The notes under the pieces: generated by a model
What the model was told of the DNA's origin: nothing
The model's input: the letters and a program-made list of their open reading frames with translations, nothing else
The model's database searches: none
Made by a program: the position numbers and the translations under genes
Origin: Desertivirga arenae
GTDB lineage: Bacteria; Bacteroidota; Bacteroidia; Sphingobacteriales; Sphingobacteriaceae
Assembly (NCBI RefSeq): GCF_017355785.1
Contig: NZ_JAFEWE010000024.1
Span: forward strand, 1 to 32,951
Direction: 5' to 3'
Length of the DNA: 32,951 nucleotides
Shown here: positions 14,977 through 24,600 of the stretch, in pieces
Numbering within the stretch: position 1 is the first letter of the stretch
How the letters are laid out: the number at the start of each line of letters is the position of its first letter

Positions 14977-16110
14977 TTAGCGAACCAATCTGTCTTTCCA
15001 AACATACTTTCCGGAGTTGCCAGCTACCCCGATGTAAATTATATATAATACATGTATAATCGTTAGCAAAGGAAGAAGTTTTAATAATTCTTTCCTTCGT
15101 GTAAATTCTGTTATGTCTTTTAAAAAAACGTATTCTGCTATAAATTTAAGGAGTATTATCAAGCTGAGTACAAGCCAGTAAGTTTGGTTAATAAAGCCTA
15201 ATAAGAAATGTAAAAAAACGGATACATTGAATACCCAGATAGCCACGCCAAGAAAAACAATACTTTTCTCCTTGTATTTAGTGCTTTTAGAGGCCCATCT
15301 TTTCCTCTGCCTGATAAACTCCTTCAAATTAGGCTTTGCAGTGGTATAAACAATGGCATGCCTTGATTTACAAAAACCGACCCCTTGTGGATACTTCGCG
15401 GCAACCTTATGTAAAAAAAGTTCATCATCGCCCGAGGCCAGATTATCAATTCCTTTAAATCCTCCCAGCTCAAAGAAAACATCCCTCCGGTAAGCAAGAT
15501 TAGCGCCGTTACAAGTGGAAGGCTTCCCATTACCGATAGAAGAAGCACCCAAACCTATCAGATATAGAAATTCGAGGGTTTGGAGGCGCTCGAACTGACT
15601 TTTCTCCTTGAAATAAGAGACAGGAGAAGAAACCATTTTATAATTATTTTTCTCATAAAAGGAGGCGATGGAACGAAGCCATTCGGGTCCCATACGACAA
15701 TCGGCATCAGTAGTTATGATTAAATCTCCCTTTGCCTCATTGATTGCTACCGTGATGGCCTTTTTCTTATAAGAATTTAAAGTCTGATCCTCCCGAAGCT
15801 TTATTAGTTTCACACCGTCTTTGCCATACCACTCCACGATATTTGCTGTGCGATCAGTAGAATGATCATCTACAACGATCAGTTCCACCAAACCCTGAGG
15901 ATAGTTCTGTTTGAGTATATCTTCTATAGTAAAGGCTATACATTCCTCCTCATTCCTTGCAGCAATAAGAATACTTACACTTGTAAGGGGAGCCTTCGCT
16001 TCAGGAGCATAAAGAGGAAGCTTTTGCCAACCACTCCGAAAATAAAATACCGCTCCTGCATAGCCCATGGTGAGCAACAAAGCAATGGAGCTAATTACGA
16101 TTAGTGCCAA
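14977..16110 (-). CDS. Membrane-bound family 2 glycosyltransferase
   Basis: The product has 377 residues. An N-terminal membrane anchor (about 2-23) is followed by a GT-A domain starting SVSILIAARNEEE. The nucleotide-sugar motif is DADC (135-138), with GDDE (227-230) and QRKRW (268-272, the QxxRW motif of processive GT2 enzymes). Three or more membrane segments occur at about 285-306, 311-331 and 345-362. The acceptor is unknown; a cell-surface polysaccharide or glycolipid is likely. The TTG start overlaps the upstream gene by 20 nt; an ATG at 16068 would cut the membrane anchor. The overlap suggests joint work with the upstream membrane protein. Confidence 0.87.
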   Translation of the reverse strand: MALIVISSIALLLTMGYAGAVFYFRSGWQKLPLYAPEAKAPLTSVSILIAARNEEECIAFTIEDILKQNYPQGLVELIVVDDHSTDRTANIVEWYGKDGVKLIKLREDQTLNSYKKKAITVAINEAKGDLIITTDADCRMGPEWLRSIASFYEKNNYKMVSSPVSYFKEKSQFERLQTLEFLYLIGLGASSIGNGKPSTCNGANLAYRRDVFFELGGFKGIDNLASGDDELFLHKVAAKYPQGVGFCKSRHAIVYTTAKPNLKEFIRQRKRWASKSTKYKEKSIVFLGVAIWVFNVSVFLHFLLGFINQTYWLVLSLIILLKFIAEYVFLKDITEFTRRKELLKLLPLLTIIHVLYIIYIGVAGNSGKYVWKDRLVR

Positions 16111-17065
16111 AAAAATTCAATTTAAATACAAAAGGAGCTCCTAAAATAGCCGGAATAATAAGATTAACCAACCAGATAAAAGCCGTAGCAGCAATGATTG
16201 CCACGTCCTGATGTGTGATATAACTAAAAAAGTAACTTGCTGTAAAAGTGCGCACCCCAACATCCAGTAAATCGAGGGAAGGCAACGCTGATTGAATGAA
16301 AAATAGAATAAAAACCATCATTGCCACTGATAATATTGGCAAAGTTGGGATAAGCATTTTTATCACCAAACAGTACTGGGAGGTAAAAACCCCAAAACGT
16401 AATAAACAGAGGCCAAATACCTTAATAAGCTCGGTCGTATGATATCTTGAAAACACTCTGAAAAATTTAGAAAAACGTTTTAAGAACTTAAACCGGAGCA
16501 AATAACCAATGATCCAGTTTATATTGAAATAGAAAACCAGGAAAAAAGCTGAAAATAGAACAACAGCCAGTGCTATCAGAACAAAGAACAAGGTATTTCC
16601 TGGGATGAAACTAAAGAGAAACCAGCCTATTGCTACCGCTCCAATCACATTCGTTAAAACCATCTGGCCTAATGAACCAATACCCATGGCCACTACGCCA
16701 TGCAGTCTTTTCCTGGGTGACAAAAAAAAGACCCGTCCACCATACTCTCCTATCCTGTTCGGTGTGAATACTGCAATAGTTAAACCACAAAAGACAGATT
16801 CAACTGCCTTCCACAGAGTGATCTGCTCAATTCTTCGTACGAGGTATCGCCATTTAACTGCTTCTATGAGCCAGTTAATGAGCATTAGAACAAACACAGA
16901 AAATAAAGTGATGGAAATCAGGGTTCTTGAAAGCCCCGAAATGAGCCTGTTGAAATTCTGAAGGTTGGTATTATCTGAAAGTTTATGGTAGATAAATACG
17001 GTTGCAAGACAAAGAATCGCAAATTTAAGGAGGTTGTTATAAATTTTTTTAAGACTAGATGTCAA
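16091..17065 (-). CDS. LPG-synthase-like (UPF0104) membrane protein
   Basis: The product has 324 residues with about eight hydrophobic segments, resembling the membrane region of lysylphosphatidylglycerol synthase (Pfam PF03706). Characteristic stretches are FCGLTIAVFTPNRIGEYGGRVFFL and ALPSLDLLDVGVRT. The soluble aminoacyl transfer domain of MprF is absent, so lysyl-PG synthesis is not implied. Stand-alone members are thought to handle lipid or glycolipid transport. Only a TTG start fits. It overlaps the glycosyltransferase gene by 20 nt, so the two probably act on one surface lipid or glycan. Confidence 0.85.
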   Translation of the reverse strand: MTSSLKKIYNNLLKFAILCLATVFIYHKLSDNTNLQNFNRLISGLSRTLISITLFSVFVLMLINWLIEAVKWRYLVRRIEQITLWKAVESVFCGLTIAVFTPNRIGEYGGRVFFLSPRKRLHGVVAMGIGSLGQMVLTNVIGAVAIGWFLFSFIPGNTLFFVLIALAVVLFSAFFLVFYFNINWIIGYLLRFKFLKRFSKFFRVFSRYHTTELIKVFGLCLLRFGVFTSQYCLVIKMLIPTLPILSVAMMVFILFFIQSALPSLDLLDVGVRTFTASYFFSYITHQDVAIIAATAFIWLVNLIIPAILGAPFVFKLNFFGTNRN

Positions 17066-17194
17066 GGCAGCAATTTCTATAAACCATCAAACTTCAATGA
17101 GGCACAAAAATGTAAATGTTTTTTTAATTATCGTGTAAGTATCTCATTAAATCCCAGATGTGGTTAAGCATTAAAATCGTATTATTGTTTGATA

Positions 17195-17797
17195 ATGGAG
17201 AAAGAGAAGTCGAAAGAAAGGATAATTCTGGGTATTGACCCCGGAACGGCTGTGATGGGATATGGGTTAGTGAAGGAGGTGAACAAAAAATCTGAGCTGG
17301 TTAGCCTGGGGATTGTAAAGCTCGACCACCTTGATGACCATCCATTGAAGTTAAAACGGATCTTTGAAAAAACAGTAGCTCTTATAGATGAATATCATCC
17401 TGATTGTTTAGCTATCGAAGCTCCCTTTTATGGGAAAAACATCCAGGTAATGCTTAAGCTGGGGAGGGCGCAAGGAGTTGCTATGGCAGCAGCTTTATCA
17501 AGAGGCCTTCCTATTTTCGAATACTCTCCCAGAAAAATAAAGCAGTCTATCACGGGAAATGGGAATGCCACGAAGGAGCAAGTAGCCGCTATGCTGCAAA
17601 CGCTCCTGAAATTCACCGAAACACCTCAGTTCCTGGACGCTACAGACGGCCTGGCGGTCGCTCTATGCCATTGCTTTCAACGCACAAGCACCAGTGGAGT
17701 TGGCTCTAAGAGCTATTCTGGCTGGGCATCGTTTGTAAAAGACAATCAAAAAAGAGTTGCGAATCCTCTAGCTATTCTAAAGGGCAAATCAGCTTGA
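17195..17797 (+). CDS. ruvC: Holliday junction resolvase RuvC
   Basis: The product has 200 residues. It resolves Holliday junctions by paired incisions, with RuvAB. The acidic catalytic residues are D15 in LGIDPGT, E75 in AIEAPFYG, and D148 and D151 in DATDGLAVALCH. The ATG at 17195 is chosen over a TTG two codons upstream. The C-terminal 40 residues beyond the fold (KSYSGWASF...) look typical for Bacteroidota RuvC. It is transcribed alone and ends in a shared terminator. Confidence 0.96.
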   Translation: MEKEKSKERIILGIDPGTAVMGYGLVKEVNKKSELVSLGIVKLDHLDDHPLKLKRIFEKTVALIDEYHPDCLAIEAPFYGKNIQVMLKLGRAQGVAMAAALSRGLPIFEYSPRKIKQSITGNGNATKEQVAAMLQTLLKFTETPQFLDATDGLAVALCHCFQRTSTSGVGSKSYSGWASFVKDNQKRVANPLAILKGKSA

Positions 17798-17803
17798 TTA
17801 TAA

Positions 17804-17848
17804 AAAATATGAGGGTCTGGAAGCGTAGCAACCAGACCCTCATATTTT
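17804..17848. terminator. Bidirectional terminator between ruvC and the HIT gene
   Basis: AAAATATGAGGGTCTGG (17804-17820) pairs perfectly with its complement at 17832-17848, 17 bp with an 11-nt loop. A and T tracts on the outer sides allow use by both converging genes. Confidence 0.93.
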
Positions 17849-17856
17849 AGAATTTT

Positions 17857-18255
17857 CTAAAGATCTATTTTAGCAGCAATTCTTTGAGCTATCTCTTTCA
17901 TTTCTTCGGCCTCCAGCTTAAGCTTTGGCTTTGAAAAATTCATATCGTCCATTCCGTTCATTGGAACCAAATGAATATGAACATGAGGCACTTCCAGTCC
18001 AATTACAGTAACACCTATCCTTTTACAAGGAACAGCTTCTTTCAGACCCTTTGCTACTTTCTTCGCAAAAAGTTGAAGTCCCGTGTAAACCTCATCCTCT
18101 AAATCAAAAATATAATCGACCTCCTGTTTCGGTATTACCAATACATGTCCTTTAATTAATGGGAACACATCTAAAAAGGCGAGGTAATTCTCATCCTCAG
18201 CCACTTTATAAGCAGGAATCTCTCCGGCAACGATTCTTGAAAAGATAGAAGCCAT
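17857..18255 (-). CDS. HIT-family nucleotide hydrolase
   Basis: The product has 132 residues. The histidine triad is H91-V-H93-I-H95 in PHVHIHLVP, with SRIVAGEIPAYKV near the N-terminus. HIT proteins of the HINT branch hydrolyse nucleoside phosphoramidates or similar mononucleotide esters; the physiological substrate is unknown. The gene follows greA by 35 nt on the same strand and is probably co-transcribed with it, an order I recall as common in Bacteroidota. It ends at a shared terminator. Confidence 0.93.
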   Translation of the reverse strand: MASIFSRIVAGEIPAYKVAEDENYLAFLDVFPLIKGHVLVIPKQEVDYIFDLEDEVYTGLQLFAKKVAKGLKEAVPCKRIGVTVIGLEVPHVHIHLVPMNGMDDMNFSKPKLKLEAEEMKEIAQRIAAKIDL

Positions 18256-18290
18256 TTACTTGTTGAATTAAATTATTCGGAATACTGAAA

Positions 18291-18764
18291 TTATCTAGAA
18301 ATCTCAAGGATCTCGAACTCGATGTTTCCTGCAGGAACAGCGATTTCGGCTTTATCGCCAACCGATTTACCTAAGAGACCTTTTGCTATCGGAGACTTAA
18401 CTGAAATCTTCCCTGATTTTAAATCTGCTTCAGATTCAGACACTAACTGATAGGTCATAGTTGTACCGTTCTTAACGTTTTTGATCTTAACTTTCGATAA
18501 GGCTAAGACTTTTGAGGTGTCGAGTTTAGACTCGTCGATGATACGGGCATGCGCAAGAGTATCTTCAAGCTTAGCAATTTTCGTTTCATGGTGCCCCTGA
18601 GCTTCTTTTGCAGCATCGTACTCAGCATTCTCCGATAAGTCGCCCTTATCCCGAGCTTCTGCAATAGCTTTTGCTATTTGTGCTCTTCCTTCAGTTTTTA
18701 AGAAATGTAACTCTTCTTTTAGCTTTTCTAATCCTTCTTTGGTATAATAGGTTATCTCTGCCAT
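18291..18764 (-). CDS. greA: Transcription elongation factor GreA
   Basis: The product has 157 residues, the usual size. It rescues backtracked RNA polymerase by stimulating transcript cleavage. An N-terminal coiled coil (about 1-75) carries the acidic tip DLSENAEYDAAKE, where D42 and E45 correspond to the tip residues of E. coli GreA. A C-terminal FKBP-like domain ends at FEILEIS and contains SPIAKGLLGKSVGDKAEI. The ATG start is standard. A promoter and a terminator-like hairpin precede it, suggesting control by attenuation. Confidence 0.97.
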   Translation of the reverse strand: MAEITYYTKEGLEKLKEELHFLKTEGRAQIAKAIAEARDKGDLSENAEYDAAKEAQGHHETKIAKLEDTLAHARIIDESKLDTSKVLALSKVKIKNVKNGTTMTYQLVSESEADLKSGKISVKSPIAKGLLGKSVGDKAEIAVPAGNIEFEILEISR

Positions 18765-18792
18765 ATCGCACTAATTTTGTGATTGAACATCT

Positions 18793-18839
18793 ATAAAAAA
18801 CAAACAAGACTACACCAGAATTAGCTGATATAGTCTTGT
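18793..18839 (-). terminator. Intrinsic terminator in the greA leader
   Basis: On the minus strand ACAAGACTA pairs perfectly with TAGTCTTGT across an 18-nt loop and is followed by TTGTTTTTT. It ends 28 nt before the greA ATG. A promoter-like sequence lies only about 12 nt before its 5' arm, so it fits a leader terminator better than the end of the kinase transcript, though both uses are possible. Confidence 0.75.
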
Positions 18840-18850
18840 CTCTATAAGGA

Positions 18851-18882
18851 CGAAGATATACGTACAGAATTATAAATCCAAA
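18851..18882 (-). promoter_or_regulatory. Putative greA promoter
   Basis: On the minus strand TTTG (18882-18879), a 20-nt spacer and TATCTTCG (18858-18851) fit the Bacteroidota -33/-7 pattern with one mismatch. Transcription would start just before the terminator hairpin. Confidence 0.45.
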
Positions 18883-18987
18883 ATTTGCTTAAAATTTGCC
18901 TTACAATCCCGGCCTTAATATCACGTCTCCTCTAGCAATTAATAATAGTTATAAACGTAAATAGTTTTGAATTTATATAGGAAAATA

Positions 18988-19830
18988 TCAGGTTTGAGTT
19001 AAAAAGTCGGCCAGGTCATGGATGGGATTAGACAGAACCTTTCCAATTTTGATCTTATGCTTTTGGCAAACTCCGGTTAAAACATCCTGGAAATGATAGG
19101 CTATAGAACCTACGAAATGGCAGGGATAAGACTGGTGCGTAGGATAGGGTAACAAATGCGTTTTTATAAACTCCTCAATACCAAAATGAAGGATACTTTC
19201 AACATACTCTTCTCCCCTGTTTGAACTCAAGAATTTTGCAAAAGAGGCGAGATAAAAATTCGGTAAAGGCTCCTGATAAACATTACGAATTACAATATCC
19301 TTATTGATATCATAGTCCTTTTTGAACGCTTTTCTGACATGGGCAGGCATTTTATCATAGAGGTAGTCTGTAATGAGCTTTTTACCGAAGTAAGTTCCTG
19401 AACCTTCATCTCCAAATACAAAACCCAATCCGTGAACACCCTCATGGACCTGTTCACCATCATAAAAAGCAACATTAGAAGCTGTTCCAAGGATACAGGT
19501 AAACCCTTTTTTCTTCCCACAAGTAGCATAGGCCGAACCTAAGGCATCATTTTCAACGCTTATATAGGCCCGTGAAAATACTTTAGACAGGCCATTTGAT
19601 ACTATTTCCCTTTTATCAGGAGTAGTACAGCCCTCTCCAAAGAAATACACCTCCTTAACCCTGGAATTGTACTCCTGGATTTCATCATAAGCTGATAAAA
19701 CTTTGCAAATGTCTTTGTCGGTCTGGAAGTAAGGATTAATACCCCGGGTAGTGAATTCTTTTAACTCAGTATCGCCTAATTTTAATATCCAGTCTGTTTT
19801 TGATGAACCGCTATCGGCTACTAAAATCAT
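18988..19830 (-). CDS. BadF/BadG-type ATPase, N-acetylglucosamine kinase-like
   Basis: The product has 280 residues of the ASKHA fold. The N-terminal phosphate loop reads VADSGSSKTDW (4-14). A second nucleotide loop is CILGTASNVAFYDG, and GLGFVFGDEGSGTYFGKKL is the family's adenosine/sugar-site signature. Relatives phosphorylate N-acetylglucosamine or related amino sugars; the substrate here is not proven. The start overlaps the stop of the response-regulator gene (TAATG), so the two are co-translated. The C-terminal half is somewhat short but otherwise complete. Confidence 0.85.
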   Translation of the reverse strand: MILVADSGSSKTDWILKLGDTELKEFTTRGINPYFQTDKDICKVLSAYDEIQEYNSRVKEVYFFGEGCTTPDKREIVSNGLSKVFSRAYISVENDALGSAYATCGKKKGFTCILGTASNVAFYDGEQVHEGVHGLGFVFGDEGSGTYFGKKLITDYLYDKMPAHVRKAFKKDYDINKDIVIRNVYQEPLPNFYLASFAKFLSSNRGEEYVESILHFGIEEFIKTHLLPYPTHQSYPCHFVGSIAYHFQDVLTGVCQKHKIKIGKVLSNPIHDLADFLTQT

Positions 19831-20222
19831 TACTTTATATCCTCAAGCGCCCGCACGGTAAGGGGCTTTCCTATAAATTTAGTGATTAAATTATTTGCTT
19901 CGATCTTTTTGAGGTCGTTGGGATCAAGAGAAGAAGATAAGACATAAATCTTAATATCAGCACTATTAACACCTCCAATTTCTCTAATCTTCTGAAGGAA
20001 TTCAAAACCATTCATTTCAGGCATCCGGATATCCAGGAAAATGATTTCGGGCATCATGTGCTCATCAAAACATTTATCCAGGTATTCAATGGCTTTCACC
20101 GGTGAATCCATAACTACAATTTCATCAGCGAACTGACTACTCTCCAAAATTTTACGATTGATCAAGTTATCGATATAACTATCGTCAATCAGTAAAACAG
20201 TTTTGTATTTAGAATCCATCAT
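19830..20222 (-). CDS. Single-domain response regulator
   Basis: The product has 130 residues and consists only of a receiver (CheY-like) domain without an output domain. Residues are D13 and D14 (acidic pocket), the phospho-acceptor D64 in FLDIRMPEMNG, S96/S97 in VLSSS and K119 in GKPL. Two consecutive ATG codons stand at the start. No histidine kinase is nearby. The stop overlaps the kinase-like gene by one base, so both are made together. It probably relays or accepts phosphate in a pathway whose partners lie elsewhere. Confidence 0.93.
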   Translation of the reverse strand: MMDSKYKTVLLIDDSYIDNLINRKILESSQFADEIVVMDSPVKAIEYLDKCFDEHMMPEIIFLDIRMPEMNGFEFLQKIREIGGVNSADIKIYVLSSSLDPNDLKKIEANNLITKFIGKPLTVRALEDIK

Positions 20223-20309
20223 AATTGCCCCTCTATAGCTGCCTTCTGGCTTATACGGTTGAATTGTCTTAGGGTTTTATAATTTTTCATCAAACATACA
20301 AAACGGTTT

Positions 20310-21623
20310 TTAATTTTTTAAGTTGAGGTTGCCCGAAATTTCAAGCAGACTGATCTCCGACTGCTTTGCCTGCGCTATTGCAGTATTAAGCCTTACGGTT
20401 GCGTTCAGGTAATTAAGCTGAGCATCGCGAATCTCTACTTGTGTAATACTGCCGAGGCGATACTTTGCAAGTGTAATATCCAGGTTTTGCCTGGCAATCT
20501 TCTGATTACTTAGCTCTAACTGAAGAAGACTCAAATTAGTTTGATAAGATTGAAATGCTGATGCAAGTTGAGAATTCACACTTTGTTTGATCCGCTGGTA
20601 ATCCAGGTCGGCACTTTCAATAGCTATTGCTGCATTACGTTCATTTCGTTTCTGCAAAAAACCGTTAAATATGTTTATTGAAGCGGTAATCCCATAGTTG
20701 AAACCTCTGTTGGTATTTAGAGTAGAGAAACCTAATGCTGCCTTGTTACGGCTATTAGTATAACCGGTATTTAATCCGATCACCGGATATCTGTCGGCCT
20801 TTACCTGCTTCAAATCAAGTTCCGCAATCCTCCTGCTAACAAGTGCTGCCTGTAAAGAGGGACTTTGTTGAGATGCTACAGCTCTCAGATCGGTCAAACT
20901 CAGTTTCTGATCTACAGGAACTTCGTCTATAACAGAAAAAGTTAAATCTACCGGTCTTCCCATTAACTCATTTAAAGCGATCTGCGTGTTCCGGTATAAC
21001 TCCTGCTCGCGTAATAAATTGGTAGTATCCGTGTTAAAATCCACTTGTGCATTAAGTACTTCCAGGCGGGCAGATTTTCCAATCTCAAACCTGGTTTGAG
21101 CTGTATTAACTCTTAACCTTGAAATAGCAACAGCAGTATCGTACGCTTTGAGTTGCTGCTTTTGCTGCACCAGTTCATAATATCGCCGGATCACTTCCCC
21201 CACATTCGTTAGCACAGTCAGCTGCAAATTCGCTTCACCTAATTTTTCCAGTTCTTTTAACTGCTCATAACGGGCAAACATCCTAAATCCGTCAAAAATA
21301 GTCCAGTTAAGGACAGCCCCATAGCTCCGGTTTGATCCATGACCATTCCTGGTGGTATTCACTTCCCCCGTAGCACGAGTCTGTGAGCCAGTTTGAATAG
21401 TGTTGTTATTGGAGAAATTACCGGTAATACTCGGCAGCATTCCCGCATTAGCACGGTTTACATTGTTCTCAGCAATCTCCACATCATTACTGGCAATTCT
21501 TATATTGAAATTATTTTCCAGGGCTATCCGTACTGCTTCTTCAACAGTTAGTACCTCCTGGGCATTGCTTAACAGGGAAAATGATAACCCCAGCAATAGG
21601 AATAATAAAAATTTAACTCTCAT
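20310..21623 (-). CDS. TolC-family outer membrane efflux protein
   Basis: The product has 437 residues. A signal peptide (about 1-21, ending SNA) precedes two outer-membrane-efflux repeats with long helices: LTVEEAVRIALENNFNIRIASNDVE near the N-terminus, and the second repeat from about 225 with SLQAALVSRRIAELDLKQVKADRYP. It forms the outer-membrane exit channel of the efflux complex. Its start is 3 nt after the pump stop, so it is the third gene of the mfp-rnd-oprM type operon. Confidence 0.94.
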   Translation of the reverse strand: MRVKFLLFLLLGLSFSLLSNAQEVLTVEEAVRIALENNFNIRIASNDVEIAENNVNRANAGMLPSITGNFSNNNTIQTGSQTRATGEVNTTRNGHGSNRSYGAVLNWTIFDGFRMFARYEQLKELEKLGEANLQLTVLTNVGEVIRRYYELVQQKQQLKAYDTAVAISRLRVNTAQTRFEIGKSARLEVLNAQVDFNTDTTNLLREQELYRNTQIALNELMGRPVDLTFSVIDEVPVDQKLSLTDLRAVASQQSPSLQAALVSRRIAELDLKQVKADRYPVIGLNTGYTNSRNKAALGFSTLNTNRGFNYGITASINIFNGFLQKRNERNAAIAIESADLDYQRIKQSVNSQLASAFQSYQTNLSLLQLELSNQKIARQNLDITLAKYRLGSITQVEIRDAQLNYLNATVRLNTAIAQAKQSEISLLEISGNLNLKN

Positions 21624-21626
21624 TGC

Positions 21627-24600
21627 TTAATTATGTACTGTTGCAAGTTCTCCTTTTTCGAGGGCTTCCAGATTATCAAACTCGGGCCGGTGTTTCTTTT
21701 CCCGCGCCCACATAAAGTAGATGGCTGGGATAACGAACAGCGTTAATATGAGGGAAAAAACGGTGCCCCCCACAATTACAACTCCCATACCCACACGGCT
21801 TTGGGCAGCAGCTCCAAGAGCCATGGCAATAGGTAATGCACCGAGGGCAATAGCAAGACTCGTCATTAATATCGGACGCAAGCGAGCCTCTGCAGCTTCC
21901 ATCACAGCCTCCATCTTAGTACGCCCCTGCTCCCTGAGCTGATTGGCAAACTCAACGATCAGAATTCCATTCTTAGTTACCAGTCCGATAAGCATAATGG
22001 TCCCGATCTGACTGAAAATATTCCAGGTTTGACCAAATAACCAGAGCGAAAGCATTGCCCCTGCAACCGCCATCGGCACGGTAAGAATGATGATCAAGGG
22101 ATCAATAAAACTTTCAAACTGAGCTGCAAGGATCAGGTAAATGAGAAGAAGGGCAAGACCAAAGGCAAACAAGGTGTTTGATCCACTTTCAACAAAGTCG
22201 CGCGACTCCCCTCCAAGATCTGTTGAAAAGGTTTCATCCAAAACTTTATCTGCAATTCTTTCCATTGCATCAATTCCATCGCCAATACTTTGTCCCGGTG
22301 CAAGACCCGCAGAAACTGTAGCAGAAAGGTATCTGTTGTTATGGTATAGTTGTGGAGGACTGCTTCTTTCCTGGATATTCACCAGGTTGTCTAATTGAAT
22401 AAGCTGCCCGCTGCTGCTACGAACAAAGAGTGAGGCAAGGTCTACCGGTTCGTCCCTGTCTGCCCTGTTAAACTGACCGATCACCTGGTACTGACGGCCA
22501 TTCATTATGTAATAGCCGAATCTTTGACCGCTTAGGGAAAGTTGTAAAGTTTGTGCGATATCAATTACTGAAACTCCTAAACTCTGAGCTTTCTCTCTAT
22601 CGATAGTAACATTGATCTCGGGCTTGTTGAATTTTAGATTTATATCTGAAGTAGAGAACGTAGGGTCCTTACCTACCTCATCCATAAATTGCGGGATCTT
22701 CTCCTCCAGCTTTTGGAAATTGGGAGCCTGAATGATGAACTGAATAGGAAGACCTCCCCGTCGGTTAACCGATATGGTCGGCTGTTCATTCACCCTTACC
22801 TGTGCCTGAGAATACTTTTTAGTTGCTTTTGTAAGATATTCTGCCACTTCCCTTTGCGAGCGCTCCCTTTCGTCTGAAGGTTTCAAAGCGAGCCTCGCCA
22901 TACCGTTATTAACGCTTCCCGCACCACCGAAATTTGGGGATGTTATTACCAGGTTAACAGCTTTCTCCGGAACGGAGTCGTTAATAAGCCGCGTGAGTTC
23001 TTCCATAAACCTGTCGGTATACTCGAAAGAAGAACCTTCAGGTGCTGTAACCTGAAGCCGCAGCATACTGCGGTCGTCATACGGCGCAGTTTCTTTCTGT
23101 AATATTTTAAAGAACAGGAAAATTAGACCAAAACAAACAAGAAGAATAGGAATACTTAGCCATTTCTTAGCCATAAAACTACCCAGAGCATCGGCGTAAC
23201 CTTTATTCATTCTTACAAAATAAGGCTCGGTGATTTCATAGAACCTGGAATGCTTATGTCCCCCACTTTTAATAAGATATGCATTTAGCATTGGAGTTAA
23301 AGTAAGTGACACGAAAGCGGAAATAAGTACCGCAGCTCCGATGACCACACCAAATTCCCTAAATAAACGTCCCACAAATCCCTCGAGGAAAATCACCGGC
23401 AGGAAAACCGCCGCAAGGGTGATCGAGATGGAAATTACCGCCCAGAAAATCTCATTTGATCCTTTAACAGCCGCTTCAATCGGCGACATGCCTTCTTCCA
23501 CTTTCTTATAAATATTTTCGGTTACCACGATCCCGTCGTCCACAACCAGTCCCGTTGCAAGCACAATGGCCAGCAAAGTGAGTACATTGATAGAAAAACC
23601 AGCCATGTACATGATAAAAAAGGTAGCGATCAATGACACGGGTATATCGATCAATGGCCGGAATGCGATGCCCCAGTCGCGAAAGAAGAGGTAGATAATG
23701 AAGATAACCAGAACAAGAGCAATAAGGATAGTCTCTGCCACTTCGGTGACCGATTGTTTAATGAACAAAGTATTGTCCATTGCAATATTCAGGGTAATAT
23801 CCTTTGGCAGATCCTTTTTCAGTTTTTCAAACTCTGTGTAGAACTGCTTAGCTATTTGCAGGTAGTTGGTGCCAGGTTGAGGTACGATAGCCATACCCAC
23901 CATAGGCTGGCCAGATTCCGTCATTTTCGCCTCGAGGTTCTCCGGACCTAACTCTGCAGTTCCAACATCACTAAACCGGATAATACTTCCCGAATCAGAT
24001 TTGACAATCAGATCATTAAACTGCTCCGCAGAGGATAGGTTTCCAATTGTTTTTACAATCAGCTCTGTATTTGCACCGCTCACCTTTCCCGATGGAAGTT
24101 CAACGTTTTCTCGATTCAAGGCATCTCTAACGTCGGAGACTGTTAAGCCATAAGAAGCAAGCTTAACCGGATCAAGCCAGAGGCGCATAGCAAACCTTTT
24201 CTGCCCCCATATCTGCACGCTGCTAACTCCAGGTATTGTTTGAAGCCGTTGAGATACAACATTCTCCGCATAGTCGCTCAATTGAAGCTGATCACGGGAA
24301 CTACTCCTGATGGTCATTGTAATAATAGGCTCAGAATCCGCATCAGCTTTACTCACTACCGGAGGAGCATCAATGTCCTGAGGTAAGCTTCTAATAGCCT
24401 GGGATACTTTATCACGAACATCATTGGCAGCTTCTTCCAGGTTTTTATCAAGATTGAACTCAATGTTGATATTACTTGTTCCCTGATTACTGGTAGAGGA
24501 TATATTCCGTATTCCGTCAATGGAATTAATGGACTTCTCCAGCGGCTCGGTGATCTGAGACTCGATGATATCTGCATTCGCACCGGCGTAGTTTGTGCGA

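Noticed and set aside
16091..17065. MprF-type lysylphosphatidylglycerol synthase
   Set aside because: Only the membrane region is present; the soluble aminoacyl transfer domain is absent, so the specific function is not supported.
20223..20309. Terminator after tolC
   Set aside because: The region is AT-rich with short AAAACGG/CCGTTTT-like words but no stable hairpin followed by a T-tract was found.
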